64,000 bases of DNA from Linepithema humile (GCF_040581485.1 NC_090134.1:18157501-18221500); one strand, 5' to 3'. Positions 1 through 14,178 are shown, numbered from the stretch's first letter. Numbers and translations: made by a program. The notes: generated from the letters alone by a model not told the origin.

Positions 1-3000
1 TCTCGTCATTCACACTTTTCGGACAAATAATACTGGATTCTACTGGTTTGCCATCTTGACAAATGCATGTCGCACGTGTAGAAGCAAGATTACGCACGTT
101 AAGATCGTGCGTTAAAACGCACATATAATCGCAATGCTGCTTTTCACAAAGATTCTCCACTGTTGGATAAACAAATAACACAATTTTATTTTATAATATT
201 AAATGTTTATAAATGTTGTATCATTTTGAAAGCTATTCGTTAGAGATATACTAACCGAGATTAGGATGTTTGGCAATATGATAGATGGTAAAGTGCTTGT
301 GAATGTTGTGGGCGCCTATGTCTATTGTTGTACATGCATTGTCGCCATATAGTTTACACTTTTGTAAATGACCGTTCGAAGCCATTAACCAATAAATCGA
401 GTCTTCGAAAATATTAATGCCCACCGGTTGATGTATCTAAAAATCAAAAAGTATTTTTGTTAGAGAAGAAAATATAACATATATATCAGCATAATGTTGC
501 GAACAATACAATTGCGCTTTGTGCACAGATATCTTTCGTCATAATAGAAAGATCGTAGAAATAATGATATCCATTTACGTACATCTGTATTTAAGAACGT
601 GGTGCGACCATCTCCTTCATAATTGGCTGATTCGATAGTTTTGAAGTAACTGTCCGACCAATATAATTTGAATCTTAGATGATCGATTGCCATTCCACTT
701 ACGACGCTTATATTCCTAAAAACGATCTTTTTCATGTCGGCGCCCATCAAGTTCGTCCGATATATCTCAGCGATTGGCTTGTCGTGACTGTGCCAAGTGG
801 TTTGAGACCAAAATAGATAACTGCAACATTAAGTGATATAAATTTTGTAGAATTTTAACGGGCATTGTATTGTACTTCAGCTTTCGATATTTTTTAACGC
901 GTCTGAATTAATTTGATAATGTAATTATAAATGATATAATAATTCGATTGTTAGATGAACGAAAGTGAGAAAGCTGTAAGAGACATAATAATATAGATAC
1001 CTTGCTAACGGATCGATTACAAGGGCCGTAACTTTCGCCATACCCTTTATCTCGGCCACTACTGCACATTTTAATTGTTCCAAGTTGCACATCTTTATAA
1101 TAAATAATAATTTAGATTAATAATCAGCAAACAGTGCAGTCATCGGTTTGATATTGTAAAGAAATATACCTTAATCACATTTGGACGGTTGTCATTATTG
1201 AAGTAGACATTATTGGTGATCCAATCAACCGCAATCGCTCCCGGAGTAAGGTTGCCAATGGTCAAGATTTCTTGCGTTTTAACGTTGATTTTGTTAATAG
1301 TGCCCTCATCCTCTGCAATTATTTTATCTCAGTATTTATTCGAACAATATACGCGTGCCTTTAAAGAAACGCTTCTAAAAAGCTTATAAATGATTTAGAA
1401 TCTTAACTTCTTTTAATGAATATCTTCACAATTTTAATCTTTAAGCAATTTTTAAACCGCTCGTAACTTTTTTATTTTTTTAATAGATATTGTATTTGTA
1501 TAATGTAATGCAGACTAACCGCTACTCCAATAAAGAGCATCATTGAACGCATTCGAATCGATACTGCTTACGCTTAAGCCTGATAACTGATGCACCAAAT
1601 CAATAGATCGTACATCAGACGATATATTCCTGATATCTTCATCGGTGGCGGTGATAAATTGCATCTGCGGTCCTAGACGATCATTGACATTCATTATTAT
1701 ATCATGAATAACTTGCACAAAGATTTAGTAGCGACTACTTACCGATAGCTTTGCAAGAAATTTTATCGGTACGAAGAGAGTATTCGTCTATGCACGAACA
1801 TTCGTATGATCCGACAGTGTTCACACACTTCTGCGAACAAACATTTTGTTGGCACTCATTTATATCGTTACAAGACATCCCGTCGGAATCCAAGCTATAT
1901 CCAGATCGACAACTGCAAACAGCGCCGTTCGGTGTATTGTGACACAGGTCTTCACATTTAGCATTTTGACAAGCTATTGCTGTATGAAAAAAACAGACAT
2001 AATGAAATGATAAATATCCGCGTGTTAAATTTTATCAATATAAAATATTTCTCGATTACGTCTTGCATAAATTTTTCAGATATTAGTCTCTATAAATTCT
2101 TCAAAAGCGCTTCTCCGTGTATTTTACTAAATTTCTTATTTTTTTATACAATAACTGTTTCAACAGCGCGATTAAAGATGAGTTTTTTTTGTTACATACA
2201 GCAATTTTCATGTTCGTCGCTACCGTCCGCGCAGTCTTTAATGCCGTCGCACACTTTGTTAAACGACAAACAAGTGCCGTTGGTGCATTTAAAATGTTCA
2301 CAGTCTTTGATATTTTTCTTGTTATTGCTGCAGTCTGTCTCATCTGATTTATCGCCGCAGTCATCCACGTTGTCGCATACCCACTTCTTCGAGATACACT
2401 TCTGATTGTCACATGTGAATTCGTCCTCCAAACAGTACGCGCAACGATACTCGTCGTCGTTTCTCGGGCAATCCTGGATCCCGTTACATCTGCAAGACAA
2501 GCGATAAAGAGAACATTTATTATTAACATTATTAGAGTTGTATTAGTTACAGTTTGTGTCTTTTATATACATTAGGAAATTGGTGCAATAAGTTGTCGGC
2601 GCGACAAAGTTTGCAAGTATCAAAATCAGAACTATTTTCAAATGTGAAATAGGTAGAATTAACGTTTTCATTTGTATTGTTTGCCGATTATACGTTACGT
2701 TTAAAAGGGTGAACTTACCTCGCTTTCTTCGGAACACAAATATCAGAGTTCACGCACAGATATTCGTCCTCGGAGCAATTACGAGAATAACCACTTCTCC
2801 TGCAATATTTCTCGTCACTATCATCACCGCAATCATTGAAGCCATTGCATTTCAATGGATTAGAAATGCAGCGACCATTAGCGCACTCGTAGTAGTCAGA
2901 ACCGCAGACGCTGTTGGAGTTACAATTCCCAGCTTCATCCGAACCGTCCGGACAATCAAGCTTAAAAACAATTACATCAAATCATGTTGTTGATTGCAAA

Positions 3001-6000
3001 TAAATAAAAAATTTTTGAAGCTAATTCTAATTTAAAAAGTTAGAAATCCAGTTTCACAAAATATACTTTATTAGTTTTCTTTTGATGTTCATATTTTGTG
3101 GAGGATCAAGCTTTAAATTAGAAATAATTCTCACATGATAAAAGATTAAGAATAAATCGAGCTAATATAATGAGTGCATTAAGCGTAAAAATATGAATAC
3201 AAGTGTAACTTTGTTTGAAAATAATCGGACTCACTTCGCCGTCGCATTTCCAATCCTTCGCAATGCATTTTCCCATGTCGCACATAAATTCGTTCGAAGC
3301 ACATGTATGAGTATCGCAGTGGAGTTCATCAGAAAAATCGGGACAGTCATAATTGCCATCGCATACTAAGAAAGACGATATACATTTTCCTTCGCTGCAC
3401 CGATATTCTCCTGAAAGAATTCGATTAAGAAAAAAATTCCAATTTCAAAAACCAAGTTTTTAAGGTTGTTACAATATTACAAGAATATATTTCGATAATA
3501 AATATGAAATAAAAGAAACTGCTTACTCAAATTTCAAAGATTTAGTTACCAAGTTCTGACGAATATACGCGAAAGCATATATATCTTCATACTTTCAAAA
3601 AATATATTTCAACGAGAAATAAAACAAAACAATGAAATGAGATATGCTGCTAATTCAAATTCAAGTTAATAAATTTAACATAAAAAAATGAGTGACCATG
3701 CGATATTAAATAACGTTACCTAGGGGAAAAATTATAATTTTTTTAACATTGTACCTAATTACCTGTTTTGCATTGCTTTTCCGAGCAATTCTGCTCATCC
3801 GACTTATCAATGCAATCAATATGAAAATTGCAACGTTTGTTCGCATTTATGCACGTGTGATCATTGCACATAAATTCATTTTCCTCGCAAATACCTCTCT
3901 CCTTACAATTGCTTTCCTCGTCTTCACCATTCGGACAATCCTTGCGTCCATCGCACCTAAATAAATCGTAAAGTTTTATAAATATATCGACATCATATTC
4001 ATATCATATACATACAATAATTTACTAGAGAGAAGAGTAAATATCTTCCTTCTGTTTATCAATACGAAAACAGTATAAGTTTTCAAATAATTAATCTATT
4101 ATCATATATATGGATTATATAAAAGTTGATAAATATACCATTGTTCCTGCTTTATGCAAACGTCATGCTCACTGCATTTAATTTCGCTAATAGGACACGC
4201 GGTCTGCGCAGTACATGTACGATTATTCGCGCTTAGTACCATTCTGGGAGGGCAAGCGCAAATCTGAAAGCAATAACATAAAATTGTATATTTGAATTCT
4301 ACGAAAATTATTTCTACGAAAAACAATAACGCATCGTGGATTAAAGTAATTATATTCTAAGTGACATATATGAAACACTTGCATAGCATTCGTCGAATTT
4401 TAAAATTAGGTCGTCGAAAGTTTTCCTACTTACAAATGATTGAAGAGAAGAAGGCAAGCACACATGTGAGCAGTTTCCATTATTTTGCAGACAACCTTCC
4501 TTTTTGTGGACAATTATTCCACGCACATTTATCACAAGTGGATTTTCCACTTTATCTACAGGCATAGCTAAAAGAAAATTCAGTTTTTACTGACTAACCT
4601 TATTATATATGTATATTCTCTATTTTACAAAACGTCAAATAAACTCACTTAATGCAATATGCTTAAAGATGTTAAATCTTGTTTCGTGTTTATCTCTCCG
4701 GTATAATTGTTTTGAATTGCGTTCAGTCCAGAAAATACTGTCTTCGGTGAAATCAAAACTGACTGCCGCACTGTTTGATATATACATGAATTTTATCCCT
4801 AAAAGATCGCTACTTAATATATACAATACTTTATAATACAAGATATGATTTGTCAATTTGAAAATATATTTCAAAGCACTCAGTGAAAAACTTACTATCT
4901 GCATAGGATTCCGGCGTTTGTATGTCATTATAATCATAATTTGTGAACAATGTGGTTTCGTGCAAATCGTAATGCATTAACAATCTTGACACATCACTAT
5001 GCATAACACTTACAAGTTTTCTTCCTCCGAGTCCATTCATTTTTATTTTATCTAACCGATCGTGAAAGATTGCACCATTTTTGAACCTCACATACATTAT
5101 GCTGTAATATATAGAATATTATAAATTAATTGAAATAATTGTTCCATAAATTGTGATCGTAATTAATAAAATACAATACCCTTTTGTAGGCACTGTCTCG
5201 ATAGAATGAGGCTCTTCATTGAAGTAAAAGATTGTCTTTTCCCTAGTTGTCAAACTATGTACTTCAATAGTTTTGTGTTCTATGTTCGACAAATACACAT
5301 TATTACCAATGTAATCAAATGCCATTCCTCCCACTACCATATCTTTGATCGATATGAGATTACTAATGTCGCCATTTTTCGGATCATAGCGAATGACATA
5401 GTGCGCATACTGATCGATTGCAAGTATAGTGCCTGTAAATTTTAATCGTAAAAAATAATATAAAACAAAAATTAAAGAACATTCTTATTCGTAAAATAGC
5501 AATATCGTCATACCAGTCAGTTGATCGTAAACTGCTTCGGTGATATGATTTGAAAAAGTACTCGTAGTTATTTTCGGATTCCCTAACAATTCGTGATAAT
5601 AATTTATAAATGTATTTCCAGCGATAATAACAAGATGTTGCTTCTTCTTCGCGTCTGAAATTTATAATTACGCTCATCAAAGACTGCAATCAGAACTCGT
5701 TAACATTAATGTTTAATGTTCGTAATTGCGACACAAGTGTCAGAGTGCCTAAAAATCCAGAATTTTTCCTAAATTGCAAATTTACCTCGACAGGTATGTC
5801 GGTTGGTGTTCACTTCTTTGTCCATGGAACAAGCGCATGTATAGCTTTCGTTTCGATTCAACAAACACAGTTGAGAACATGGATTCGAACGACATGGATT
5901 TGAAATCTGAAATCAAATTTAACGATAATACAAATTTTGCAGTCGACTTTGTGTTTACCAAACAATAAAAGATACTTCGTACTTTGGATTTTATCCCTAT

Positions 6001-9000
6001 GTGATCGATGTGCACACGATAAGGTATATCTTTCATCGTGTGAATTACGGTTTTCCAATCCTTTCCGGAAAATTTATCGCACGATTGTATTGATTTAGAT
6101 TCCCAATCGCTCCAATACAATTTATTTTCGAAAACCGCCAAGGAAACCGCATGCGCTACTACAGAATGTAATATGTCCTGCGAATAATTGAAATAGAAAT
6201 GTATCAATTAAATCTTACAATTTTGTATCTTAATGTATTTTTCAAAAAATGCGCACTCACTCTTTTATCTGTGCCATCTAATTTTACTGATTCGATCATT
6301 CCTATTTTGGACAGCCAATACAACCGATTGTTTGGATAATCAATAGCCAATCCATTTGCAGCCGATTTTGGTTTAACAAAAGTCGTCATGTTTTTTCCAT
6401 CCATTCCTACCATTTTTATTTCATTTATAAAACTGAATTCTTCGTAGTAATACATTAATCTGTAAATATTATTAAACATATTTTTTCATTAAATGTACAA
6501 CTATTCTGATCTTCTAAATAAGATTTAAAAAGGAATTTTCATGTATAACAAAATAAAATAAATAGGAACATACCGTATAAAAATGTAGTATATTATTAAT
6601 TAATTTCAAGTTTCTATTTGTAAAACAAATTTTTAATAGAATATTTATTAATTCCGAAATCGGGACAGGAAAGAGAAGAGACAAAATCAATTAATGAAAT
6701 CTGAGAACTTATGGTTTCGCAAGATTGTTATATGTATACAAAATTAAATTTTTATTTGAAGTATATAATATGTATTTACCCTTTAGACGGTAACAAGACA
6801 AGTGATTTCAGTTGCTTATCACTGTTGATTAATATGGTGCAATAAGTGCCGTTATTGTTGCAAACTCCGATACGCGAGTAGCCGGAATCCGTGAAATATA
6901 TATTTCCCGTGATCCAATCCACAGCTAAACTCGTCACTGTGTGTAAACCTTTTCACGACAAAAGCACATAAAATTATACTGAATTATATAATTGCGTTAA
7001 AATTATAATATAATACTAGCTACGACTTTTCGAACATATTTTGAAGTATTTGCTATACAAATAAAATTTTATTCTTTTATTTAATTTATTTTTATCACAT
7101 TTTTTTTAATATTGATATTTTTCATCATTTTCTATCATGATTTAATAATGTAATATAACATTATTAGAAGAAACAGTTATTAAAATTATGTTATTACATA
7201 TGACAATAAAATACAATAAAAAAGCGTCAATAATACAATATATAAATATATGTAAATTTAATTATGATTATAAATAACTATACAGTTTAATATAATGAAA
7301 AAATGTTCATATTTTTATTTGCTATTGCGAAAAGAAACAATATTTTTCAAAATAATATATTATAAAATTATTTATACATATTTATAAAGATCATAATATA
7401 ATCACTAAATATTATTATTAAAAACTTACCTGCAGTAACGATTGCTTCTCGCTTCTCATACGTACGAGTATTAAGTCTCTTAATCACAGAGTTCTCATTT
7501 TTCACTTCAGACCAATACAGATAATCTCCGTTTACAACAACATCGACAACGTGGTCTAAGTCTTTCATGAAGTCAAAGAGTATTTGCGAATCGAGATGGT
7601 ATCCACGAATAATCGATCTCGTAGAAAACAACAATGTAGCCTCGCCACCTAAATTCCAAAAGAAATTTGCATATTTGTTAAGTTTTAATAGCATAGATAA
7701 GCATAATAACGCTCGCAAGCTAGTCTACCGTCAGCTTTGCAAGTTTTTTTGTCGTCCTGCAATGAATAATCCGGATGACAGAAACAGTTGTATGATCCTG
7801 GGAGATTCTTACATCCTTGATCACATATCCCGTAAGTCTGACACTCGTCGATATCTATGGAAAAAAAAAAATCGTCAAGTAAGCGAGAGAGAAGAACGCA
7901 ATTCTCGTACAATTGTCATTTTCGTTCATTGCAAATTTACCTGTACATGTATTATTCTCTTGCAATTTATACCCGGGTGGACAGAAACACATAGGTCCTG
8001 TAGGGGTTGACTTACAATATTGACATTTTACGGATGAACAGAGAGTTGTATTTGTGCCTGAAAGAGAAATGCTTAACATTATAATAAATCGCACAACAAA
8101 GTTACATTAAGATTATATCATAAAAACAGAAAACAAAATAATTCTAAAAACACATTAAAATTAAAAGAATATATCAATTAAAATACGTTGACGTATAATA
8201 CTCACAGTTATAACCTTCATCTGAATAATCTCCACAGTTATCTTTTGAGTCACATACTACATTAAGAGAAACGCATCGTTTATTTTTACATAAGTATCGA
8301 TTATTTGTATTATTACACTCGGATTCTGTAATTTTATTCTCTGCAAAGACAAAACAACATTAAAAGAATATCTTTTTATAACATAGGACAATTTATGTGT
8401 ATGTTTCATAATTATTAATAGCTATATATGCCGAAAGAATTACCGCAATTTGTTTCGTCGCTGTTGTCTTTACAATCTTTCGTGCCATCGCAAACCCATT
8501 CATTTCTCACACAAAATCCATTGTTGCAGCGAAACTTATCAGTACAATTTAACTATTGTGACAAAAATAAAATTGCGAAAAAATTCATTATAACATAAAG
8601 TAATACAGATATAAAGGTAAATAATATGCGATAATGTGCGAAATAATCACGCTAATTCACTTACTTGTTTCTGACAATTAAAGAATTCATCGCTATGATC
8701 TGTGCAATCAAATACATCATCGCAAAACTTATGTTCCGGTATGCACTCTTTTATATTGTTACATTGAAATTCATCATTAGCGCAAGTAATATGAAGGTTT
8801 TTCTGAAAACACAAAAATGTTATTTAACTTGACACTGTGTGTGTACACATATAATCTAGAAAAATAAGAAATAGTGGATGTCCACTTAGAAGATAATTTC
8901 TCAAATTGAAAATATATAATAACTGAAATGTTATTGGCAATTATATAATATTTACCCTGTACTCCTTGCAGTTTTTTTCATCGCTTCCATCTTCACAGTC

Positions 9001-9381
9001 TGATTTCTCATTACATCGCTTGTATTCTGGTATGCACTTATTGTTATTTACACATATAAATGAATCATAATCACACTCTTCATCTATATCATATTCCGCG
9101 TACCGTCGAAACTTTGGAGATTCTAAATTCAAAATTTTTATCTCACATTAGTAATATGAAGTATAAATAAATAAAATAATTAAAAACAGAATTATTTTTA
9201 TTTGCCTAAATCTTTATGACAGCGGACCACAAAAATTGAAGCATAAAAAACCGATGTTTTAAAAATTAATGTATCCTACAAATAGAATTTTTGTCTTACC
9301 ATAACTTTTATAAATTGACGAGCTGTTAACGGAAACCCATAAGAAGCTGCATATAAATAACAGGTATACTATACGATACAT
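1..9381 (-). CDS. VgR: Vitellogenin receptor (LDL-receptor family), 3' end beyond window
   Basis: Oocyte surface receptor that binds vitellogenin for clathrin-mediated yolk uptake. I read about 29 coding exons on the minus strand. The first (9300-9385) starts MYRIVYLLF and encodes a signal peptide. Then come four LDL class A modules (exons near 9122, 8803, 8553 and 8341), EGF modules (8058; calcium-binding DIDEC type at 7857), a first YWTD propeller (7649 down to 5986), an EGF module (5908), a second set of propeller-like exons (5655 to 4648), an EGF module (4567-4139), eight more LDLa modules (4264 to 2207), paired EGFs with DINEC (1979-1742), another YWTD propeller (1672 to 258) and a further EGF at 1-165. 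Two LDLa clusters, here 4+8, separated by EGF/propeller blocks are the insect VgR plan, unlike LRP1 or megalin. The membrane segment and tail lie outside the window. Exon edges are read from splice consensus and are approximate. An LRP-like paralogue is the alternative. Confidence 0.9.
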
Positions 9382-9385
9382 AATC

Positions 9386-10427
9386 TGCAAAATACGTTAA
9401 AATTTTATCATTAATTATTTGTTATTTTCTCAATTATTTTTGCACTAAGCAATTTAAATATGCAAATTGCACATTAAATTTTTAAAATAGAAGTAGAATT
9501 ATTTTCGTAAATATTACTAAAAATTGTTTACTAAGTACAATTAATTACTTGAGTTATTTAACGCTAATCTTTAGTAATTAATTAGTTGATACTACTTTAA
9601 CATTAGGTCATCAATATAAAAATGATTTTTTATTGCCATGAGTAAATCATGCAAGGAATCGGTGTTAATATTAGGTTGTGTAATAAGTAATTTCGAAATT
9701 TCTAATAGAAATCCTATTCAAAAATCCGAAGTTACTTATTACACAACCCAATATTAAAAAAAAAAAAAAAAATTTTTTTTTATTTTGTACGGCTATGAGC
9801 GAGATGTAGTCCATTTTTGCAATAAATAAGAGTTAAAAAACATTCTGGAATACTTAATAATCACAATGGCTCAATTATTTCAATATTTTCTCATAAATAT
9901 GTTAATAAATGGAATTAAAATCGCACAAATTAAAATATTGCCTATTGTAAAGAGTATTATATTTTATGAAGACGGTAAATTTAAATGTATTATAATATTC
10001 TATCATAATACTGAAATGAATCAAGCACTCTTTAGACAACTTAAAATTCGCGACAAAATTCGAGATAAAACTGTATTTATAACTTTGTGCAATAAAAAAC
10101 TTTTGAAGAATCGGAATGCACTACACACCACAAACCACAGCACACCATATACACACATGCGTCGCACACACGCAAAATCGTCCTAAATAAAATTGTATCT
10201 TGAATTCTGTTGCAAATTACAAATTATCTAAAATGGTTTTAAAATACTACGATATTTTACGATCGTATAAACCTTCAATATCGTTTAAAAAATGTTTTAA
10301 ATAATTCGATCAAAAAGTATTATATTTAATTTATTTTATATATATATATTATTATATATAATGTTAAATATTTAGTTGCGGATAAAAACTGCAATAATTC
10401 TAAAAAAGATAGATAAAATGTACTCAC
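9386..10427 (-). other. VgR 5' intron
   Basis: AT-rich sequence between the proposed leader exon and the signal-peptide exon. It holds the small palindromic MITE at 9668-9755 and an A/T homopolymer pair right after it (about 9756-9781). I see no coding exon in it. Confidence 0.45.
9668..9755. mobile_element. Short mariner-type MITE
   Basis: An 88-bp palindromic insertion. The left end reads TTAGGTTGTGTAATAAGTAA and the right end is its near-perfect reverse complement (about 24 of 26 positions), flanked by TA-containing sequence. The terminus resembles mariner terminal repeats, which commonly open with a TTAGGTTG-like motif and target TA. There is no coding capacity. The A-run beside it could be part of the insertion or an independent expansion. 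Confidence 0.6.
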
Positions 10428-10490
10428 CGCAATGAATGAGAGCGCTTATATACATTAACGTATTCACGTATTTTTTATAATCTGAAGGAA
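10428..10490 (-). promoter_or_regulatory. Probable VgR leader exon and core promoter
   Basis: The first VgR coding exon opens with an acceptor three bases before the ATG (CAG at 9386-9388), so a non-coding first exon must lie upstream. A strong minus-strand donor (GTGAGT, 10422-10427) follows a short stretch with two TATA-like motifs, TATATAAG (10445-10452) and TATAAAAA (about 10472-10479). The upstream motif is at a suitable distance for a start near 10449 and a leader of about 20 nt. The downstream one would put the start inside the intron. This is an inference from motifs only. Confidence 0.45.
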
Positions 10491-11945
10491 GAAACGAAGC
10501 TCTGACCCGGTCGCAACGTCGCACGAAATGTTTCTGACTCGTTCGCTTCAAATTGGTCCTTCCGAGTCCTTGTTTCCACCACGAATGTTATCGAAAACTA
10601 AAGGTCACTATTAACAACATAGAAACTTAATGGATATCTCGTACAAACACGTTCGGCATGACAATATATATGTGCCTAGAAATACAAATTCCACCAGCTA
10701 ACTGAGAATTCAACCAAATAATATTTCAAAATATATGAAAATTGAAATAATAAATTTTAACACATCATAATAAATGCAAATATGTCTATAAAATAATTAC
10801 GTTACATTAATTTTACTCCTCATTTTAGAGAATATCATAAATTATATTATAACTGTAATTGCTATAAATTTATTTACAAATTATATTATAATTTTTACAA
10901 TAATACGATTCAACAATGTCAGAGTGGTAAGTATTATCAAGATAAAAGAAAAAGATTGATGATTAACCTGATGATTAACATACTATATCAAACGACGCGG
11001 TAACGTTGCGTTTTAATAATTTCGATTATTTACCGCGCATCAGCGAGTAAAAAATATACAGCGCTGCTTGAAACAAAAACCGATCTAATGAAGTGCCATG
11101 TTGCTGCCGTTGACAAAAGCTGAACATTTTTAGAAGTTCTTGGTCTTTCGTAGATAGCAGGTTTATTTTTATGTGAAAAAATGCCACGGTGCCTAATAAA
11201 GTCAATGGCCCGATATCAGCGAACTAGCAGTCCGAGCGAAGGTATTATCAATCCTTGATATATTCTTTATCTCTGTTCATTGTGAAGGTTTGTCGGCGAT
11301 AAACGAGCAAATAAGAAATTTCAGTAATGGTTATAAAATATTTTGGCATACCTTCTAAAATTTTTGGAAATATGATAATTGTGATTGCTACTTTCACCTT
11401 GGCTATCATAATAAACAGCTCCCGCACGATCATGCCTTACGTCTGCTAAGTTTCACGTGATATTTATAAATTCTAATGAGATAGGAATTAAAATTAATAA
11501 CATAGAAATTATATTACAAGAAACATTTTGCCGGGAAGTATTTTTCACAAGTTGTACAAATGCTGCACAACAAAGTGCAGTATGTGTGATAAAATTTATA
11601 TATTTTAATTTTAAAATTTATATATTGTTATTAAACTGTTAGATTTTTAATTGCCAATGCATAAGCAATTCAACGATTTAATGGAAAAATCAAAATACAT
11701 TTTCTTAAAATAATTTTTACCAATTAGAAACAACAGGAAAACTTTGAAATTGTTAATTATTGATGATTAATAATTGCTGATTAAAGAATGATTGAATTAA
11801 TTTGATGTGGAATTTTAATTTGTCTATTTCACACTGAATTATTTGCTTCCACATTTAAAATGACGATAAATCTTTCAGACATACTTTAAATTTTGATGTA
11901 CTTTGGTAACTAAATATTATATCTATTTTGCATGATGGAAAATCG
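10491..11945. other. AT-rich intergenic region
   Basis: Sequence between the VgR promoter and the zinc-finger gene. It is mostly AT-rich with scattered short open frames and no splice-consistent exon. It may contain a leader exon of the zinc-finger gene, since an acceptor-like tttacag lies just inside the proposed first coding exon. Confidence 0.4.
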
Positions 11946-13040
11946 ATGTTTACAGAGACCGAATACTCGTGGCTGCCGCCATCAACGGAGCTTAAGCGTA
12001 AGACTCGCACAAAAGATGCAATATCGAAGACGAACAATATATGGACATATTCAGGACTTCCTATTGTTACCCGGTACAGCTTTCATAAGATTAATAATGC
12101 GATGCTCGACACAGACTTAAATACGGCAAGCAGAAGTTTCGCGAATTTTCATCAGGATACTGCAATTGATGGAAATAAGTTTCCTAAAAAAATACCTGCA
12201 ACACTGGTCGATGATGCATCTCAATCTTCGCCAAATGCAAAAGAGGCAGCAACAGCAGATCCGACAATTAGTCCAGAAAATATCGCTGGGACAATAAATC
12301 AAAAGGTCGTAATCAACAGCTGCGAGACGGAGAAGCTGTCGCAGGCGCAGGCTTTGTATTTGGTCCCGAAGCAAAAGCATGAGCCGATCAACGCTTCCGA
12401 GAAGAAGCCGACTGGGAAAGATAATGTTCAACCCTGGAAGAGGAATAAGACGATGCATTACTGTCCTTATTGTCATAAGAGTTTTGATCGACCATGGGTG
12501 CTGAAGGGCCATTTGCGCCTTCACACAGGCGAGAGACCCTTCGAGTGCCCAGTTTGTCACAAATCTTTTGCCGATCGGTACGTACAATTCATAAAAAAAA
12601 GCAACATTTTATTAAGATTATAATTTTGAAAATTTACTTTAACCTAAACATCAACGAATTGAAAATTGATTTTCTAAAAATCCAACTTTTGTTAACATTT
12701 AAATTTTAAAATCAAAACATCTGCTATATGCAAAAAAAGTGATAATCATAAACCATTGTATATGTTTATTCTATTGAACCGGTGCTATTTATATCAAAAC
12801 AGTAATAATTATTGAGAGATCATTAACTAACCTCTATTTAGCCGATTAACCATTACCCTTGCGATATTTTGCAGTTCGAATTTGCGCGCTCACCAGAGAA
12901 CACGTAATCATCATCAGTGGCAATGGCGTTGCGGTGTGTGCTTTAAGGCTTTTTCGCAAAGACGCTACTTGGAACGCCATTGTCCAGAAGCTTGTCGTAA
13001 ATATCGTATGTCTCAGAAAAAGGAACCCACTTGTCCGTAA
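11946..13040 (+). CDS. Snail-superfamily-like C2H2 zinc finger protein, three fingers
   Basis: Two exons (11946-12577 and 12875-13040; donor CG|GTACGT, acceptor TTTTGCAG) encode 265 residues. The first about 165 residues are low-homology sequence. Three fingers follow: finger 1 near 171-192 (contains RPWVLKGHLRLH), a standard TGERPF linker, finger 2 with FADRSNLRAH interrupted by the intron, and finger 3 ending H-x4-C (HCPEAC). The RPW..GH, FADRSNLRAH and C2HC last-finger features match fingers 3-5 of Snail/Scratch-type repressors, which bind E-box DNA in the nucleus. Canonical family members have four or five fingers, so this is shorter. Finger 2 also has unusual histidine spacing (HQRTRNHH). 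The start is uncertain: 11946 is the first in-frame ATG, but an upstream exon is possible. The exact family member is not recognised. Confidence 0.78.
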
Positions 13041-13799
13041 ATGGATATGAAAAAAATACTACAAGCAATTTCAATACAGCTGTTCTCAACAATATCTATT
13101 ACACATAAAAATTTTGCGTTCTATTACAATATTATAACTGTGTTCTAATTTGACGATAAAAACTATGCTAACTCTTCAATAAAATGTTTCGAATAAAATC
13201 AAGTTTTAATAATACTTTTGCTCCAAATTAATTACATTTAGAAAGCAAGATTTGTGCAAACCTGTCCAACATGTATTTCTAAAATAATCATTTGTTTCCC
13301 AAAAGCAAGATTCAACTGTTGTACTTTCTTGTGATCTTATGAACATCTCTATTCATATACATTTCCAAATAATTTTAGTACAGGAAGAGTTTACATTTTG
13401 ACTCTTCCTTTCTAGCAGATTGAAATATGGCTCGATTCCATTGTCCATCTAGTCCATTTATTTGCTTAGTTATCAAGCAAACATTAACATCGGCAATAAA
13501 TAAAAATTTGCATGGAATCCGAAACTCAATAAGATTACACTCACTTCAATGCTGTGCAAATAGACCAGTAATTTTAATTACTTCGAATCTTACCTTGGCC
13601 GTTTAGTAACGAATAACGACAGTAACGAATTTCGGCTGTTATTGCTACCAACCTTGTCACACGATTGAATCACGTGATGTATTGATACGCTTCGCAATTG
13701 GTTGCGCACTACTATGATCATGAAAACCGTATCTTAAAGTGATACTTCATGATATGATTGGGGTTTCGCATCTTGATATTGCTCTTTCATGGTGCTGCC
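13041..13799. other. 3' flank of zinc-finger gene and me31B upstream region
   Basis: AT-rich 3' flank of the zinc-finger gene, with an AATAAA-like motif near 13181 that could serve polyadenylation. Near 13592 there is a strong minus-strand donor (CCAAG|GTAAGA), which could end a non-coding exon transcribed divergently from the me31B promoter. No coding exon is seen. Confidence 0.4.
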
Positions 13800-14178
13800 G
13801 CGTACGCCGAACAAGCAATAATCGTAGCTCGCATTCGACGCAGTGCATCAGTCGGGAATTCGAGATACTGCAAACTGAGCGCAAATCACGAGACGCAGAG
13901 ACGGAAGAGAGAGACTGAGAGTCGACCCGCGCGTTACACGCGAAGAACCGCTTTGTTTTCGGAGCCCGAACGGCGAGTAAAGGCGGTGAAGAGGAAGCAC
14001 GCGATCGCACCGAACGGCACAACGGTGTCCCGACGCGGTCGCTGGCGCTGCGAGAAGTCGACGAAATCATTGACATCAGGGAACGGCCATTTTGGCGTGT
14101 TGTTTCCCCTCGATCGAGTGCTCGAAGCACACACACACTCACATATATACACGGTATCGACGTCCATCCGTTTTTGAG
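13800..14178 (+). other. Probable me31B non-coding leader exon
   Basis: A CpG-rich block ends in a good donor (TTTTTGAG|GTAAGG at 14178) and lies upstream of the acceptor at 15399 that precedes the me31B start codon. A leader exon joined across a roughly 1.2-kb intron to 15400 is the simplest reading. The 5' limit is a guess. Several open frames run through the block, but their codon content looks like CpG-rich shadow rather than a protein. Confidence 0.5.
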
